Shown: piece by piece, positions 36,618-49,187 of the stretch
Layout of the letters: each line of letters starts with the position of its first letter
Position numbering within the stretch: position 1 is the stretch's first letter
Assembly (NCBI GenBank): GCA_944470555.2
Contig: OX104131.1
Location: 19,026,515-19,090,514 of the forward strand
Direction of reading: 5' to 3'
From: Heterobilharzia americana
Lineage: Eukaryota; Platyhelminthes; Trematoda; Strigeidida; Schistosomatidae
Length of the DNA stretch: 64,000 nt
The notes under the pieces: generated by a model
What the model saw: the letters and a program-made list of their open reading frames with translations, nothing else
The model's database searches: none
Told to the model about the DNA's origin: nothing
Made by a program: the position numbers and the translations under genes

Positions 36618-39600
36618 ATCATCATCATCATCATTATCAACATAGGACCAGGCATTACTGCGTAACGGTCCGAGTTGCCACACCTCATATCAGCACATCA
36701 AGTAAAAAGGTAGTGAGGTGAAGGATGAAGATAAGTGAATGCAGTCAAAAGAAATATAAAGTACGAGAAGAAAGGAAAGAGGAGTGACAAAATAGTGAGA
36801 TTCGGTATAGCGTTGTTAAGATGAGGATAATGTGTGTATACATCTGCGCCACTGACTTCGGTTCTGAGCCATATCACCTAGGGTCTCCAACCACTGGTTC
36901 CTCTTGTCCCGTGGACCCCAACCACCTAGTCTGCATCGTCCTACATGGCTTAAACCAACAGTCAGAGACTTCATACATTGGTGCCATGTTTTAGTCTGGC
37001 CACCTCGGGCCTTTTTCCAGCCTGAACCCACCTCAGCCAACATTGTGTGACGAGGCAATCGGTGACTAGGCATACGTAGTACGTGTCCCAACCATCTCAG
37101 TCGATGAAGGTTCACAACCTCGTCGACTGACTTACCTCTTCTCCCTAAAACTCTACACCTAACTTCTGCATTACTCACATGGTGACACCACGGAATACGT
37201 CCTATACTACGAAGGCAACGGTGGTCAAACACCTGAAACCTTTTTGTATCTTCCACTTTCAATGGCCATGTTTCACAGCCATACAGTAGAACAGAGCGGA
37301 CTGCTGTGCAGTACACGCGACCCTTAATAGACAAACGAATATCACGGCGGCGCCATAGGTGGCGCAAATTGGCAAAAGCCAATCGAGCCTTTTGTATCCG
37401 TGCAGAAATCTCATCGGCAACTAACCCACCGGGTTGATCCTACTTCCCAGGTAAGTGAAGTGGTCAACACACTCAACCACTTCACTCTCTATTGTTAACC
37501 GCGGTACCGCTGAAGACCAGTCCTGGAGCAAAAATTTGCATTTGGGTGGTGAAAATCGCATCCCAAACATTCTCAAATTCCCACTCAAAGTGTTCAGAAG
37601 ACTCTGCATCTTGTCAGCGTCTTCACCTAACAGGACTATGTCATCTGCATATTCTAGATCTAAGGAAAATTCACCTGTGATCCGGTCAACGTCTTTGTAA
37701 TTAGGTGACGAGAGGGAAACCTCCATAAGAATATCTATGATAAAATTAAATAAGAATGGGGATAGTGGGCATCCTTGACGGACACCACTTGATGAGTATA
37801 GCTCCCTGGACAACTCACCATAGGCTCTAACATGCCCACAAGTGTTCGAGTAGAGAGCTTTCAATAAGGTGATGTACTTACTAGGCACGCCTTTCAGTGA
37901 CAGACACTGCCATAAGACTTCTCGATCAACGGAGTCAAATGCCGCCTTCAGGTCGAGAAATACAGCTATTGTCGGGCGTCTGTAAGCATGCCTATGTTCC
38001 AGGACCTGGCGCAGTGTGAATATTTGGTCGATACATCCACGGCCAGGTCTAAAGCCTGCCTGGTTTTCTCGGGCTTGCTGTTCCCGAGCTCCACTCAGGC
38101 GTCGGAGAATTATAGAACTTAGGATCTTAGACACTATGTTTGTCAGGCTGATTCCTCTGTGGTTATCACAAGAGGACTTCTCGCCTTTCTTGAAGACTGG
38201 GATGATGAGTGACTTAGACCAGTCGGAGGGGATCGTATTTGATTCCCATATACTGGCTAACACTTCCGTTAGCCTGACTAAGAGAACTCTACCACCATTC
38301 TTGTATACCTCAGCAGGTAGTCCGTCTGGTCCTGCTGCCCTTCCCCGTTTCAGGCTACCTACCGCTTTCTCAACTTCTTCTAGTGTTGGGGGACCTGTCT
38401 CTATGTCCCATTCAGGGTCCGACTGGATAGCGGGCAGCGCAATGGTGGCTGGAGGCCAGTTAAACTGTTCCTCAAAGTGTTCTGCCCATCGTCCCAGTCG
38501 CCTTCCCTGCGAGTGAATCGCCGATCCGTCCTTCTCCGCTATAACCTCACTAACTGTTGTTGACCATTTCCCCCCAGTCTCCTTAATAAGTCTAAATAAC
38601 TGTCTACTGTTACCGATCGCCGCTGCCTTTTCCATCTCTTTAGCCTTTGCTGCCCACCACTGTTCACGATCGTTGCGCAGACTTTTCGTCAGTTTATTTT
38701 TAAGTTGCGCTCGCTCTTCATTGTACTCAGAGCCTGCAGGGATGCATTCACGTGCATCCATTAGTTTGGAAGAAGCTGCTGATATCCACTGGCTCTTTTT
38801 AGCCATTATCTTGGAGTCGGCTACAGTCTCCAGTGCTGCTTTTACAGTAGACTGAAGATGGCACCAAGCTTCTTCTGGATGAGTGACAGTCTTTTGTTCC
38901 GATAACTGCCTAGCCAACTTCTCACTGAACACGGCTTTGGTGTTTTCGTTGTCCAGCAGAACTCGTAGTGGTTTTGTTGCCAAATTTTTTCTACGTCCAT
39001 TGAGACGCAGGCATATACGTGCTCGGACCAACGCATGATCGCTGTCCAAACACGTACTCCAGAAGGAGCGGCAGTCTTCCACCGATCCTCTCCAGCGATG
39101 ACTAATAGCAATGTGGTCTATCTGTGTCCATCGCTGAGTCGAGCTCGGTGGACGCCAGGTCAGACAGTGCCTTTCTTTATGTCTGAAATTTGTGCTGGCT
39201 AAAAATAGGCGGTTATCTGAGCATAGTTGTAATAGGCGATCACCGTTATCTGTACGTTCAGCTGGGATTCCGAAAGTGCCACCTAAGTGCCTTTCTGCCT
39301 CACTCAGTCTACCCACCTGTGCGTTGAGGTCACCTGCAACAACCACTACGTCCGAACGTTTGGCTTTCGAGAGGAGGTTAGACAGTTTATGGTAGAACTC
39401 GTCCTTCACTTCATCCGAACTACAGTCAGTGGGTGCGTAAGCAGAGATTACAAAGAGACAACGGCGAGTCTCACTATTCCTTTTAGTTCTCACTGTGCCG
39501 TTCAGCCTCATAGCGCAGAGGCGACTATCAACTGGGATCCAGTCTAGTAGTGAGTTTTCTGCCCTGGTGCTTAATGCTATACCTACACCTGCAAGACCAC

Positions 39601-40568
39601 GAGAGCTAGCTATCGAATCTCCAGAAACTCGAAGGGTGAATTTTGCGGATTCACCAGATTGGTCAGGAGAGGTCAGGTGAATAACCACACTTGGGTCCTG
39701 TATGCGTGTCTCACAAACACAGCACACATCCATGCCCGAGTTGCTAGAGTCTTTGCCAACGAAGCCTGTTGGCCAATTTGACGGAGGGTGCGGACATTGA
39801 AGGCTCCAATATGTAATTTGGAGCGTGGTTTAAGGAGACCAGGGACGCTGTTCTGTGGACTCAGATCGTTGTCGAAGGCTGCAGAGGTAGGAGAAATTGA
39901 AGATGATGCAGCATCATTAATTAAGAGACGTGAAGGAAGATTAGAAGGTAATGATGGAGGAGGAGGATAGCAGTCAGAAGAAACTTGGGTGCTGACAGAG
40001 TTGTGAGGGCGGTTGACACTTCCCGGCTGCCCACACCGTGGAAGGCTATTTCTTCTTAAGGTACCTGAAAGAGATTTGTGTGACCGCAGAGCCCATCGGA
40101 CATCTGCTTGAGGCCTGTCACACCCAGCCTTTTGAGTATGATTATTTTGAATTTTTGTATTTTTGGGGCCGGATGGTCGAAAGGAAACGACAAGTGAACC
40201 AACACCGCCGGCCCGGCAGACCGTGGGGCGTGGTGGAGTGTGTTATTTTTGGGGCCGACCTTTTCTAACCCCCCCTTCCACTGAGAAGGCAGCATCAGCT
40301 TGGCACTGCTGGTCATCCAAGGGAAACACCTTACTGCTGTCACACCCCATCCAGCTAGCAGCAGTACGACTTCGCCCTCAGACCCCCATCATAGTGTAGC
40401 AATTTACACTATAACGGTAACTGCTTTTCGTCTAACCACTACCCAACAGACCTTTCTGGTATGGTAGGACCTCGAGGGAACAAGCGTTCCACCAGCATAG
40501 CTCGTTGGGTCATTGTGATATGCAAGCCCGACCACCACGTCAAGGTAGCAGCTATCGGTTAGTTTGTC
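36618..40568 (-). mobile_element. RTE lineage A (SR2-like), full-length and nearly intact, nested in a lineage B copy
   Basis: About 3.95 kb in reverse orientation. The 3' end on the left carries ATGATGATG repeats preceded by a 3' untranslated region (36618-36815). The coding part spans roughly 40250-36816. The 5' leader (40568-40260) is strikingly GC-rich for this window. A perfect 12-base duplication flanks it. No other element interrupts it, so it is the youngest large insertion visible here. Confidence 0.9.
36816..40250 (-). pseudogene. RTE-A endonuclease / reverse transcriptase ORF, two single-base frameshifts
   Basis: Non-LTR polyprotein for target-primed reverse transcription. Frame 1 (about 40250-39735, no internal Met seen) has a proline/serine-rich N-terminus, then LHIGAFNVRTLRQIGQQ, the start of an APE endonuclease. 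Frame 2 (39733-37421, 770 codons) continues CCVCETRIQ, then VVAGDLNAQVG, SDHALVRARI (endonuclease end), RAAGPDGLPAEVY, FLDLKAAFDSVDRE (RT block A), VRQGCPLSPFLFN and LEYADDIVLL (catalytic YADD). Frame 3 (to 36816) has LVADEISARIQKARLAF, YGCETWPLKVED and LRWLGHVLRMPSHRLP, ending RCIHTLSSS. The frame 1/2 break at about 39733 and the frame 2/3 break at about 37430 each fit one lost base. The catalytic residues I can check are intact. Confidence 0.85.
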
Positions 40569-40580
40569 AGCATTTCCAAC
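40569..40580. repeat. Target-site duplication, right
   Basis: AGCATTTCCAAC, the partner of 36606-36617. Confidence 0.9.
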
Positions 40581-40975
40581 AAACTATAGACATTCATCGA
40601 CAACTGTCTACGCTCGTTACTGAAGCTCAGATGGCCAGAATAATAAGAATAAGCAACAAGGAACTCTGGTTGGTGACGAACCAACCAAGAAGCTATCGCT
40701 CAACAAATGTGCAGAAGGAAGTGGAGATGGATTGGGCATACACTGATAAGGCCAACTGGGACATCACACGCCGGGCACTCGAGTGGAACCCAAATGAGAA
40801 GCGACGAGTTGGGCGTCCGAGGTGACATGTAGGAGATCGTGTGAGGAGCAAGTGAGGGCTTCTGGGCAGTCGTGGAGCCAGGTTCAAAAGGTTTGCAGAG
40901 AACAGAGTGCACTGGAGGCGTGCTAGTGAAGCCCTATTTCCCATTAGGAACCCAAGGGACAAATAAATTAATAAG

Positions 40976-42018
40976 TACTAACTTGGACAAAAATCACTGC
41001 CGTTGAAGTTCTGTCACGATCTAGATTTCGCCATCAATTATCGAAATACAATTGGAACCGAAAGAAAATGATGTGATCTTATTTCGTGTATTTTCCTTAA
41101 ACACTTACATCCTAAAAATATTTGAACTCAAAGCATAGTGTGAAAATTGCATAAACTTTAATCAGATCCATTCGCAGAAGAAATATTGATTGATAAAAGT
41201 GGGATATTAATATAAGATAATGAGATTCATATAGAACTCTGAGAAGATCAGTAAAAGTTTCCTTAATTATGGAGTGCATGAATAAACATTCTCGAAATTC
41301 AGGAAAACTGAAATTGAATAGAATGAAGTTTTCTACAGTAGGTAAAACTATATGAATAATTATGTATAATAAAGTAGTTTAGATAAACAAATGAGGTGAC
41401 AATTGTGCGACCATCATTCTGTTATGCAAACTGAGAATAAGGACATTAAGTTTATTTTCATTCCTTTCGAGATAACAACATCAAATAAGCGAACATAAAT
41501 ATGACTCACTTTCAAAATTATATATCATTAGATCACTTCACTTTAGATAAATTTACGAATAATTTATGAAGAATTTTACTGAAGTGATTTCAAATGTTAT
41601 CCTTTATTCTGCTGTGGTAATATTAGTCAAAAAGATATGTGAAACACTGAAAAAACGGCATAGGATGCTTTAAAGTTTGTCGGCAGAAAACCTACAATCT
41701 ATATTTATGAGGATTCTTCAGAAGTCATCAGTTCCTACTTTGAAGAAACACTTTTCACTTTCATTTTGTTAATTCATACCAAAGAGTGATGAATTCAGTG
41801 AGATAAATTAGCACCTTGCTTTTTACCTGAAACCTGTTTACTGAATTAAATGCATTGCTTGTGCTCTTCAACAAATCATAACCAAAAACAATTCACTAGG
41901 CAATCAATAAATCCAACTTGGTGGTCAAGAGTAACAACGTAACGGATAGCAATTTCAAATTAATAAGACTAGATTTATTTATATATAGATCTGAAACAAC
42001 TAATTTATAGGATATTGA
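40976..42018. other. No gene seen
   Basis: AT-rich spacer. No repeat recognised. Confidence 0.4.
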
Positions 42019-42019
42019 A

Positions 42020-42115
42020 CAGTGGTTCATTGATCTAGACAGCTGACTTTCAACCAGTAAGTCAAGGATTCTAAATTCATCCTGCCTAACCAGTTCTGGC
42101 CACCCAAGCAGTATC
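42020..42115 (+). mobile_element. S3-type tRNA-like SINE remnant
   Basis: TGGTTCATTGATCTAG and GACTTTCAACCAGTAAGTC resemble a tRNA D-arm and anticodon arm, followed by an eroded box B. The same pattern (GACTTTTxACxAGTGGxTCA) occurs at 56765-56915(-) and 62695-62805(+). No hammerhead module was seen. Confidence 0.45.
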
Positions 42116-42369
42116 ATCAATCTTTACACAATATGTAGCTCATTGAATACTATGCAATTGCCCACTTGGTTGCTGAGTAGCCATATGATTAATCAACTTG
42201 TTCTCTGCTTACTTGTGAGTATAAGAATAAGATTATATGGAAATATAAATGCATTCATAAGAATCCTTAAATGAGTCTAAAAGTATTAATAAAGGAGGGT
42301 GTTATTGAACTTTAGACTGTGAACAGTATACCATGGATAAATTTTTAACTTTAAATGTCTTGATAAACA

Positions 42370-43000
42370 TTAAGGCACTTCTTATTTGGTTTTATCGCAT
42401 AGTATTAGCAATCGCCAAATAACATTCATTAAAACACCTCTGAAAGTAAGTAAGGGAAGTCGAAAGAATAAAACTATTTTTGTAGATGTAAAACTTGGAC
42501 ACTGTGGTAGGATGTCATTCCATATTAGATTTGTAACACACAGTGATACAGTATCATTTACTTGATGATATTTCAAGGATAAATTATCCCTCATAATCAA
42601 ATCAATGTGATCACACCATTTCCGACATCTGATTTGTACAGTCCTGTCACCTATTTTTTGTTTCTATTTGTAGGAAAGCTTGCCACATCTCTGGTTGTGT
42701 CATTCCTATCCCATGCTTTGTGTTAATTCGATGAACTAAGATTCAGTAATCAATCTCTTCCTCCACCTAAATATATTGGACTTAAATACTATGATTTTGT
42801 CCCAGCTTATTGTGTGTTAATGCATCCACTGCAATACCCGAGATTTTGTCTAGATTATTGATCATATTGGGCTTTGTTACTCTGTATTTAGCTAGATTCC
42901 TATGTTCGGAAAATCTAACTGACCCCGACCAGCTACTTTGACCTATGCACTTAACCTAACAGTCATTGCATAGAATTTGATCGATCCGATTATCGGGTCC
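42370..43000. repeat. Dispersed repeat D
   Basis: Plus strand 42480-42640 and 42730-43000 align in the same order and direction with 60470-60640 and 60740-61000. Shared blocks include TTCCATATTAGA, a GTGATCA-containing segment, and a CTTCACCTA...TATTGGA segment. 12540-12800 aligns with the second half. Minus-strand frames over the shared part (SNMELYSTILP against TNLIWNDILPQ) suggest an old coding origin, but the family is unknown to me. Confidence 0.5.
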
Positions 43001-45910
43001 TCAAGTCAGTAAAGCTTACCCCTAAGTAAGTTTCTAGGTTTCAATACCATACTAATTCGAGTCTTGTTGAGAATCTTACGTAAAGTATCTGATGTTCCTT
43101 CCTCATAGAGTAACACAATCGAGGATTTGAACTCATTTTTACTCGTGTTGTCGCTATTATTCGTTTTAGGTAATAATTTAAACCATTATTTTTGAGCCCA
43201 AAACACCAACCTATGCATTCTTTCAAACGTAGTTCAACCTCCATGAGTATTCTCAGTCACATCAAGGTTGAATCTCCTGAGAAATATCGTTTGCCAGAAC
43301 TAATAACACATGAAAAACCTAACGTTTACGGTGAAGTTAAGAATATCTTCCTTAAATAATTGAACAAACTTTGTTAATAGGCATAAACAGCCATCAAGCC
43401 AGATTTATATGACAAAACCAATCAACAAAACACCCGATTAGATCTTTTTCTAAGGCATTTTACTTCCTTGAAATGGAACGAACACACTGAACATATATTA
43501 ATCTTAAATGAATAAGAATTATATTCAGTAATTTCTATTAGTTATATCTACATCCCTCACCACTCAGCAGTTGCTTAAAGCCTTCTGTAGAAAATCTTTG
43601 ATGGGGAAAAAACTAGAAACCGGTGTGTTACAAAACCAGTGACAACTGACTACATCATATCACTACAACCGAAGAACCTTGTCTGAAAATATTATAAGGA
43701 ATATTCACACGTTACTTCCGAATAGACTTGAAGAAAGTCTTGAGGTGAGAAAAAGGCGACACATGTATTACTGACTAGCTTTTGAAGATATAATGAATAC
43801 TGGCGACATAATCCGTCTGTTTACCGTCTCTAAGTAATTCGACCTACTTCCTTACAAGTTTCTCAAGTAATTTCCAATATCAAGACACTGTCGGGTAAGC
43901 CAATATTTCCAATTTGACTGGTTCCGGAACTACAGCTTGTTGCTGTATATATATATATATATATATCTTTTAAGAATTCTTTTGATGGATAAGTAATCAT
44001 TAGTAGTTTTACACCACATACTTCTTTTAACTGTACGACTATGGAGCTCAATTTACAGTTCATAATTAACCGCTCATTGTGAATTACTGCCAGATAGTTC
44101 TAATAAGACAAGGCCCAGTAAAACCGTGAATAATGCCTACTTGTCATGTATACAAGTAATGAGAAAGATGAGAATACAGATTCAAATTTTCAATAAGGAT
44201 AGGATCAGGGTAACAGTCAAACTAAAAAATTCCCTCAGAGACAAACTTTGTCGGTTTAAGGCTTCTATTAGCCCAATCTGACTAAGTATTTCAACTTACT
44301 AATTATGTCGCAATGACTGAGAGGTCAAGTACATAAGTCACATTAGCTGATGGGGGTCAGTCAGTTTAGCAGAACATAAGGACCTAGCTAGCTAAGTCTA
44401 GATTAATAGACCTTACTAAGGCAAGTAATCTAGAGACGATTTCAGCCAAAGTTAGGCATGCAATGACATGCAACAGACTGGGATGAAGTAACATTCCTAA
44501 AGACAAATCTATCAAGGCAGATACAGAGAGAAGTTGATAGCTGAATCTCTGTTCATCAATTCATCACCTTAATACGTATAATAAGATTGATTAAACATCG
44601 ATTTCAGACATTTAGAAAATCCTACTACCGATCAAATCAGTCATAATTTCTACGAAAACCATTTTAGCAGGAGTCATCTATGAATTAATAAAATCTGCAG
44701 TTGGTATTTACTAGTACTATCTGGTACTGTAGTTGTAATACGTGTATTTCACACAGTCCTTAAATCAGGATGCACAACTGGTTCACCAGAGTTTCAACAA
44801 ACACTTCACAGAATCGCAGTATATACACAGACATGAAGAAAGTGGTATGCATCCAACTGTATGATAACCAATAGCACTATAGTATTGGTCAAAATCAGAG
44901 AACAATAACCTATGAAAACACCGTTCGATTTGACTTGACCAGATGTAAACTCAGACATGCATAAAATATCTATCTAGACAGTGACAAGTGAACACAAAAA
45001 CCTTTGGCTCAAAGACCGCAGATGCTACCTTGATGTTCAGTATCTACTCCCACATCTCGGAGTTTCAAACAACCGGCTTGTCAATTGGTGTATGTAATGT
45101 GTAAAATAATTTTTAAAACATGTAATCCACTTACAATCTTTCATTTGACAGTACAAGGGTTGAGGAAAATCAGTTATTGATGTTGTCAACCTTCGTGTGT
45201 CATGAGCGCCCACCCATCTTTTACTTAAACGCACAATGTCAACCGGAGTAAAATATTTAAAAAGTAAGGATTAGATCAGTCAATGACACCAGCAGTATAG
45301 GAATATCATTATTCTAAGCCTTGTGAGGACAACGAAAACTAATGTTAGGACACCAAACGATATGGCTCACAATCGGTAGAACAGATGCATCCAAGCCATA
45401 TTTTTGTTCAGATAGCAACATCGGATAGTTTTGTCAGCTTTCCTATTTGTCTTATGGCTTTTCACAAGTGCTAACAACAAAATTGCTATTTGTTTACCTT
45501 CGTTATTATTACTCTCCGTTTCAATGTGTCTGATTGCGGTAACGTGGACAGTTATGTATTTATGACAAACCCAACAGAGTCACTTGACAAACATATTTGA
45601 ACGAAATCGGTTGAATCAAGAGAAAACTATGCAAAGAGCGTACTAGATTAGAATGTTTTCGTCTTAACACCAACCAGGTGCAAAATCTGCATCTAGCGTC
45701 AAGAGGTGAACAAAACTGTGAACCTGAGATAGTTGTTAAGCATTCTATCAATCTCATGCTACACCATTCATATTACCTTGGACAAGTTGATCAAATGATG
45801 TTACAACTAATTTGTCACCGTGACTTATTTCCAACACAACATATCAATAACTCAGGCCAAGTACAAACATACTGAGAGTGAGGCAAATGTGCATTATGTT
45901 CATCTTGGTG
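43001..45910. other. No gene; short TA tract at 43946-43967
   Basis: AT-rich intergenic DNA with scattered chance frames. Nothing recognised. Confidence 0.4.
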
Positions 45911-45912
45911 AA

Positions 45913-46160
45913 TAGCAGTGGAACCCAGAACCTGTATTTCGTCCCAGTTGGGACTCGTCTGCTGGACGTATCTACTCAATGAGACTCGAGACTAGCAAAC
46001 GAGTCCTAAGTAGAACGAAACAAGCTTTCTGGATTTCACTGCTTGTCATCAACATCATGAACATCAGGCAGTATCGAGGTATTCGCATAGGAGCCAATCT
46101 GGCAACAGAAGTCGAGCGATTTGATCCAGAATAGCAATCAGAAAATGCAGGTACCAAACA
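45913..46160 (-). mobile_element. S1 (Sm-alpha-like) SINE with duplicated, inverted hammerhead halves
   Basis: Minus strand 45970-45915 carries a hammerhead module: CAGACGA core (one base off), GTCC / GGAC stem II, GAAA. Plus strand 45990-46046 carries a second one starting inside stem II: GAGTCC, GAACGAAA, CTGGATTTCACTGC. The plus strand then runs into the family tail (AGTATCGAGGTATTCGCA) to about 46150. The modules are head to head. Confidence 0.65.
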
Positions 46161-46284
46161 ACAAATATGCGCTAATTATGAGGCAATCTGCATTTCACTT
46201 TATTAGGAACTTCACACTCTTATTTTTCTAATATTTAAACGCACTAGCCTATGTTATGGCAACAAGGTGAAGAACGCTCCGTAA

Positions 46285-46445
46285 ACTTTGCACAACTGTG
46301 CAGAAGGCAATGAGCTACAGCTACTGTATGAGAGCTGGTGATAATACCTGGCTCCAAAGACCTCGGAAGGTGGAGCAGAGCTGGAACCCTTGACATAATG
46401 GTTGATAGTTATCTCCCTAAACCACAGCTTTACACTGCATTCAAT
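46285..46445 (-). mobile_element. S3-type tRNA-like SINE remnant
   Basis: The minus strand shows GGTTTAGGGAGATAACTATC (box-A region), AAGGGTTCCAGCTCTGCTCC (box B eroded) and GAGCCAGGTATTATCACC. It is collinear with 56915-56765(-). Confidence 0.5.
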
Positions 46446-46449
46446 AATC

Positions 46450-47100
46450 CTCCATATCCACTCACTTTGTTGCAAATTTTAAAAACTCGATAGTGTGTTT
46501 GTGCTGTACTGATCTACTTCCAAGAACTAGTGAATATTCAGCGAAAATGCAGTACAAAAATCCAGATAATGTTGACTTTAATGACTAATAAGTAAATCTG
46601 CTAGTCACGAGTTGCTGTAGAATGTAACACATGAAACTGAACGGTCCATATATATGTATCAAGCTACATACTCCATACAGAAGATCACCAGATTCCATAA
46701 CAGCAGTCAGTATAAGAAGGACCAGAGTTTATTCCCTCCAACATTATTTCCTCTATACATATCCACTTCACTATAAGTTTTATTCGGTAAGAATATAAAA
46801 TATGCATAGCAGTTCAAAGGGATTAAATCAAAAGATATTGTTGGTATATATATGAAAATGAAGCGCCGACGAACCAAATATTTACAATTTTGGGAACAAA
46901 TATAAGTTCGTTATACAGAATAATTACACAGTCATTGCAATTTCTTCTCTTTTTTTCTTATTACTACATTACCTAAATGAAGAGGGAGAAAAAGAATTTA
47001 GACAGTAATAAATTAATCAACAATCTGAAACGTTAGAAAGAATGAAAATAATTAGTAAGTTAGTTATGTCAACAATGATATGATACAATTAAATATTCTA
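46450..47100. other. No gene seen
   Basis: AT-rich spacer. Confidence 0.4.
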
Positions 47101-47104
47101 GCGT

Positions 47105-47558
47105 CGACCGAGAAGTAATTTGACAGCTGCCTAAACACTACGGTTTTAGTGCCACAAACCTTCATCAACCTCATTAAACAGCTACTTATATAACAAAGCT
47201 ACATGTCAAGTGATTCACAATGGAAAGCTCAGTGATGCCTTTGAAATGAATACAGTAGACGGGAGTAAGTCAAAACAAGGTTGTCGCCTACCATCACCTA
47301 TGATCTTCCTGATAGTGGTTGACTAAACTGGGTCATGCAACAAGCTGTGAGGAGCGAGGTGGTCATACGCTGGTTGCATCAATGAAAAGACCCTAGGAGA
47401 AGATTTGGATTTCGTCGATGATGATTTATGTTTAATGTCTTATCGCACAAACTCGAAAACTAACAAGTTGGCAGAAGAGGCGAGTGAGGCAGCGAAGACG
47501 GGACTTCCTTCAGGTGGACGTAGAGAAAACACAGGTAATGAAGATACTCAATAATAAC

Positions 47559-47611
<53 letters not shown>

Positions 47612-48300
47612 CGAAAACAAGCGTCATCAACGGGAGAAATCAAAAGGAAGTTATGTCTTTCACCTACCTTCCTAAGTAGCATTGTTTCAACCACAGGTGG
47701 CGGCACAGATGAGGATGTCGGGGCCACGATCGGAAAGACAACAATACAGGCCTTCATTAAACTGAAATCAGTGTGGAGATCTACTCCACTCAACTCAGCA
47801 TAAAGAACAAGATCCGGATTTTCAACACTAATTCAGTCAAGTCAGTGCTTCTGTGTGATGGTTCAGAAACTTGGCGCGTCACGAAAAGCATTTTCAACAA
47901 ACTAGAGACATAAGTCATCAACAGCTGCCACCTACGCTCATTCGATACTGACACTGAAGATCAGATGGCCGGAATAATAAGAATAAGCAACAAGGAACTC
48001 TGGTCTGACAACGAACCAGCCAAGAACCCATCACCCAAGAAATATGTAAAAGAAAGTGGAGATGGATTGAGCATACACTGAGACATCAGGCATCAGGTCA
48101 GGCCATCGAGTGGCACCCAATGGGAAAACGTTGAGTTAGGCGTCCGAGGGTGACATGGAGGAGATTGTGTGAGGAAGAAATGAAAGTTTTTTGGCAATGG
48201 TGGAGCGAGGTTGAAAAGACTGCAGAGGAGAGAGTGAAATGGTGACGTGCTACTGAAGCACTATGTTTCACTAGGAACCCAAACGACAAGTAATAATAAT
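47105..48300 (+). mobile_element. RTE lineage B, 5'-truncated copy with an expanded internal AAT tract
   Basis: It begins at CGACCGAGAAGTAATTTGAC, matching the minus strand of the reference copy near 17095. Frames show the GKLSDAFE region, a TRQGCxLPSPMIFL-type block, EDLDFVDDDLCLMS (FADD changed to FVDD), LQVDVEKTQVMKILNN and then a run of about 20 asparagines. The 3' part has AGIIRISNKELW and EMD-type residues and ends AACCCAAACGACAAGTAATAATAAT. Multiple stops. Confidence 0.85.
47551..47609 (+). repeat. AAT microsatellite inside RTE-B coding sequence
   Basis: About 19 nearly perfect AAT units occupy the same codon position that holds short Q/N/T-coding triplet runs in the copies at 7.4, 31.2 and 36.3 kb. 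Confidence 0.95.
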
Positions 48301-49187
48301 AATAATTAAATATTCATGCATATACTGCTTTAGCAAGCTATGGAAAGCACATAATATGCGATATGTAATCTATAACAGCCACTTACTTCTTGGGTTGGAT
48401 ACACCACGCTGCATATCCATAAACCGGGAGCTGAAATAAATACCTATAACTCAGCAGATGAACCTAGGTTTGAATGAATGACCAAGTTGTCAGTAGTTAA
48501 GGTCCTAAACCAGTGAGTCAGTTTACCTAAATTGGACAATGTTAATAAGCTGAAACTGAATTCCAGTACGCATGTCAATCATCTAGTCGATTCACTCACA
48601 TCTATAGACAAGTAACTATTCAATCAACAAGCACTCTTAAATAGCATACTCAAAGAGAAATAGGGCAACACAGAATAGTTTATGCGTTAATATCTCACTC
48701 TACACTAACACCCCAAACGGCTAAGTTCTTTTTAGTATGAAACCCAATGTTTCCGGCAACAAAAAAAACTGAAAAACTATGCTGAGAATCAAGAACGACG
48801 AAAGGAATCCAACTTCAAATAAAAAAGGGGGCAAAACAACCCCGGGAAAACCGGGAAAACAATTTAAATTCTTTTTTTTTTTTTTTTTTCACTAATATTA
48901 TTTTCAAAAAAAAAAATTACAAAAAAACCCCTTAACTTTTTTTTTTTTAGTTAAATTTTAATTTGGGTTTTTTAATTAAAAAAAAGGTGGAGCATGGTTT
49001 GAACCAGAAACTCATTGTTCAAACCAACGTAAAGTGAATGGATGAATGATGGTTTAATAAAAGAAGTAACCAACGAGTAAAACATCGTTCGTTTATAAGA
49101 GTGTCAACAATCCTGATACATCCAATAATCAAAATCAAGCCCTTTTACGATACACAATATACTGTAAGGATAATAACAAACTCAAAT
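48301..49187. other. No gene; S3 SINE scraps and a homopolymer-rich anomaly
   Basis: Minus-strand tRNA-like scraps lie at 48560-48430 (CTGACTCACTGGTTTAGGAC) and 49025-48985 (CTGGTTCAAACC). Between 48815 and 48985 the sequence is dominated by long A, T, G and C runs, unlike anything else in the window. Confidence 0.45.

Larger units (their letters stand above)
35920..40975 (+). mobile_element. RTE lineage B copy split by a nested element
   Basis: The left part is 35920-36617 and the right part 40569-40975; together they read as one 5'-truncated B copy of about 1.1 kb. The left part encodes MKTTTCQVIHNGKLSDAF, KTRVKQGCLLSPMI (RT block), EDLDFADDLFLMSYKLEDL and a KIPNQ stretch ending in a CAA/CCA repeat. 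The right part encodes ARIIRISNKELW, EMDWAYTDKANWDITRRALE and NEKRRVGRPR and ends AACCCAAGGGACAAATAA. The join point corresponds to uninterrupted sequence near 47895 in another B copy. Confidence 0.88.

Noticed and set aside
38016..38516. 166-codon plus-strand ORF
   Set aside because: It lies opposite the intact RTE-A reverse transcriptase frame and has no independent protein character.
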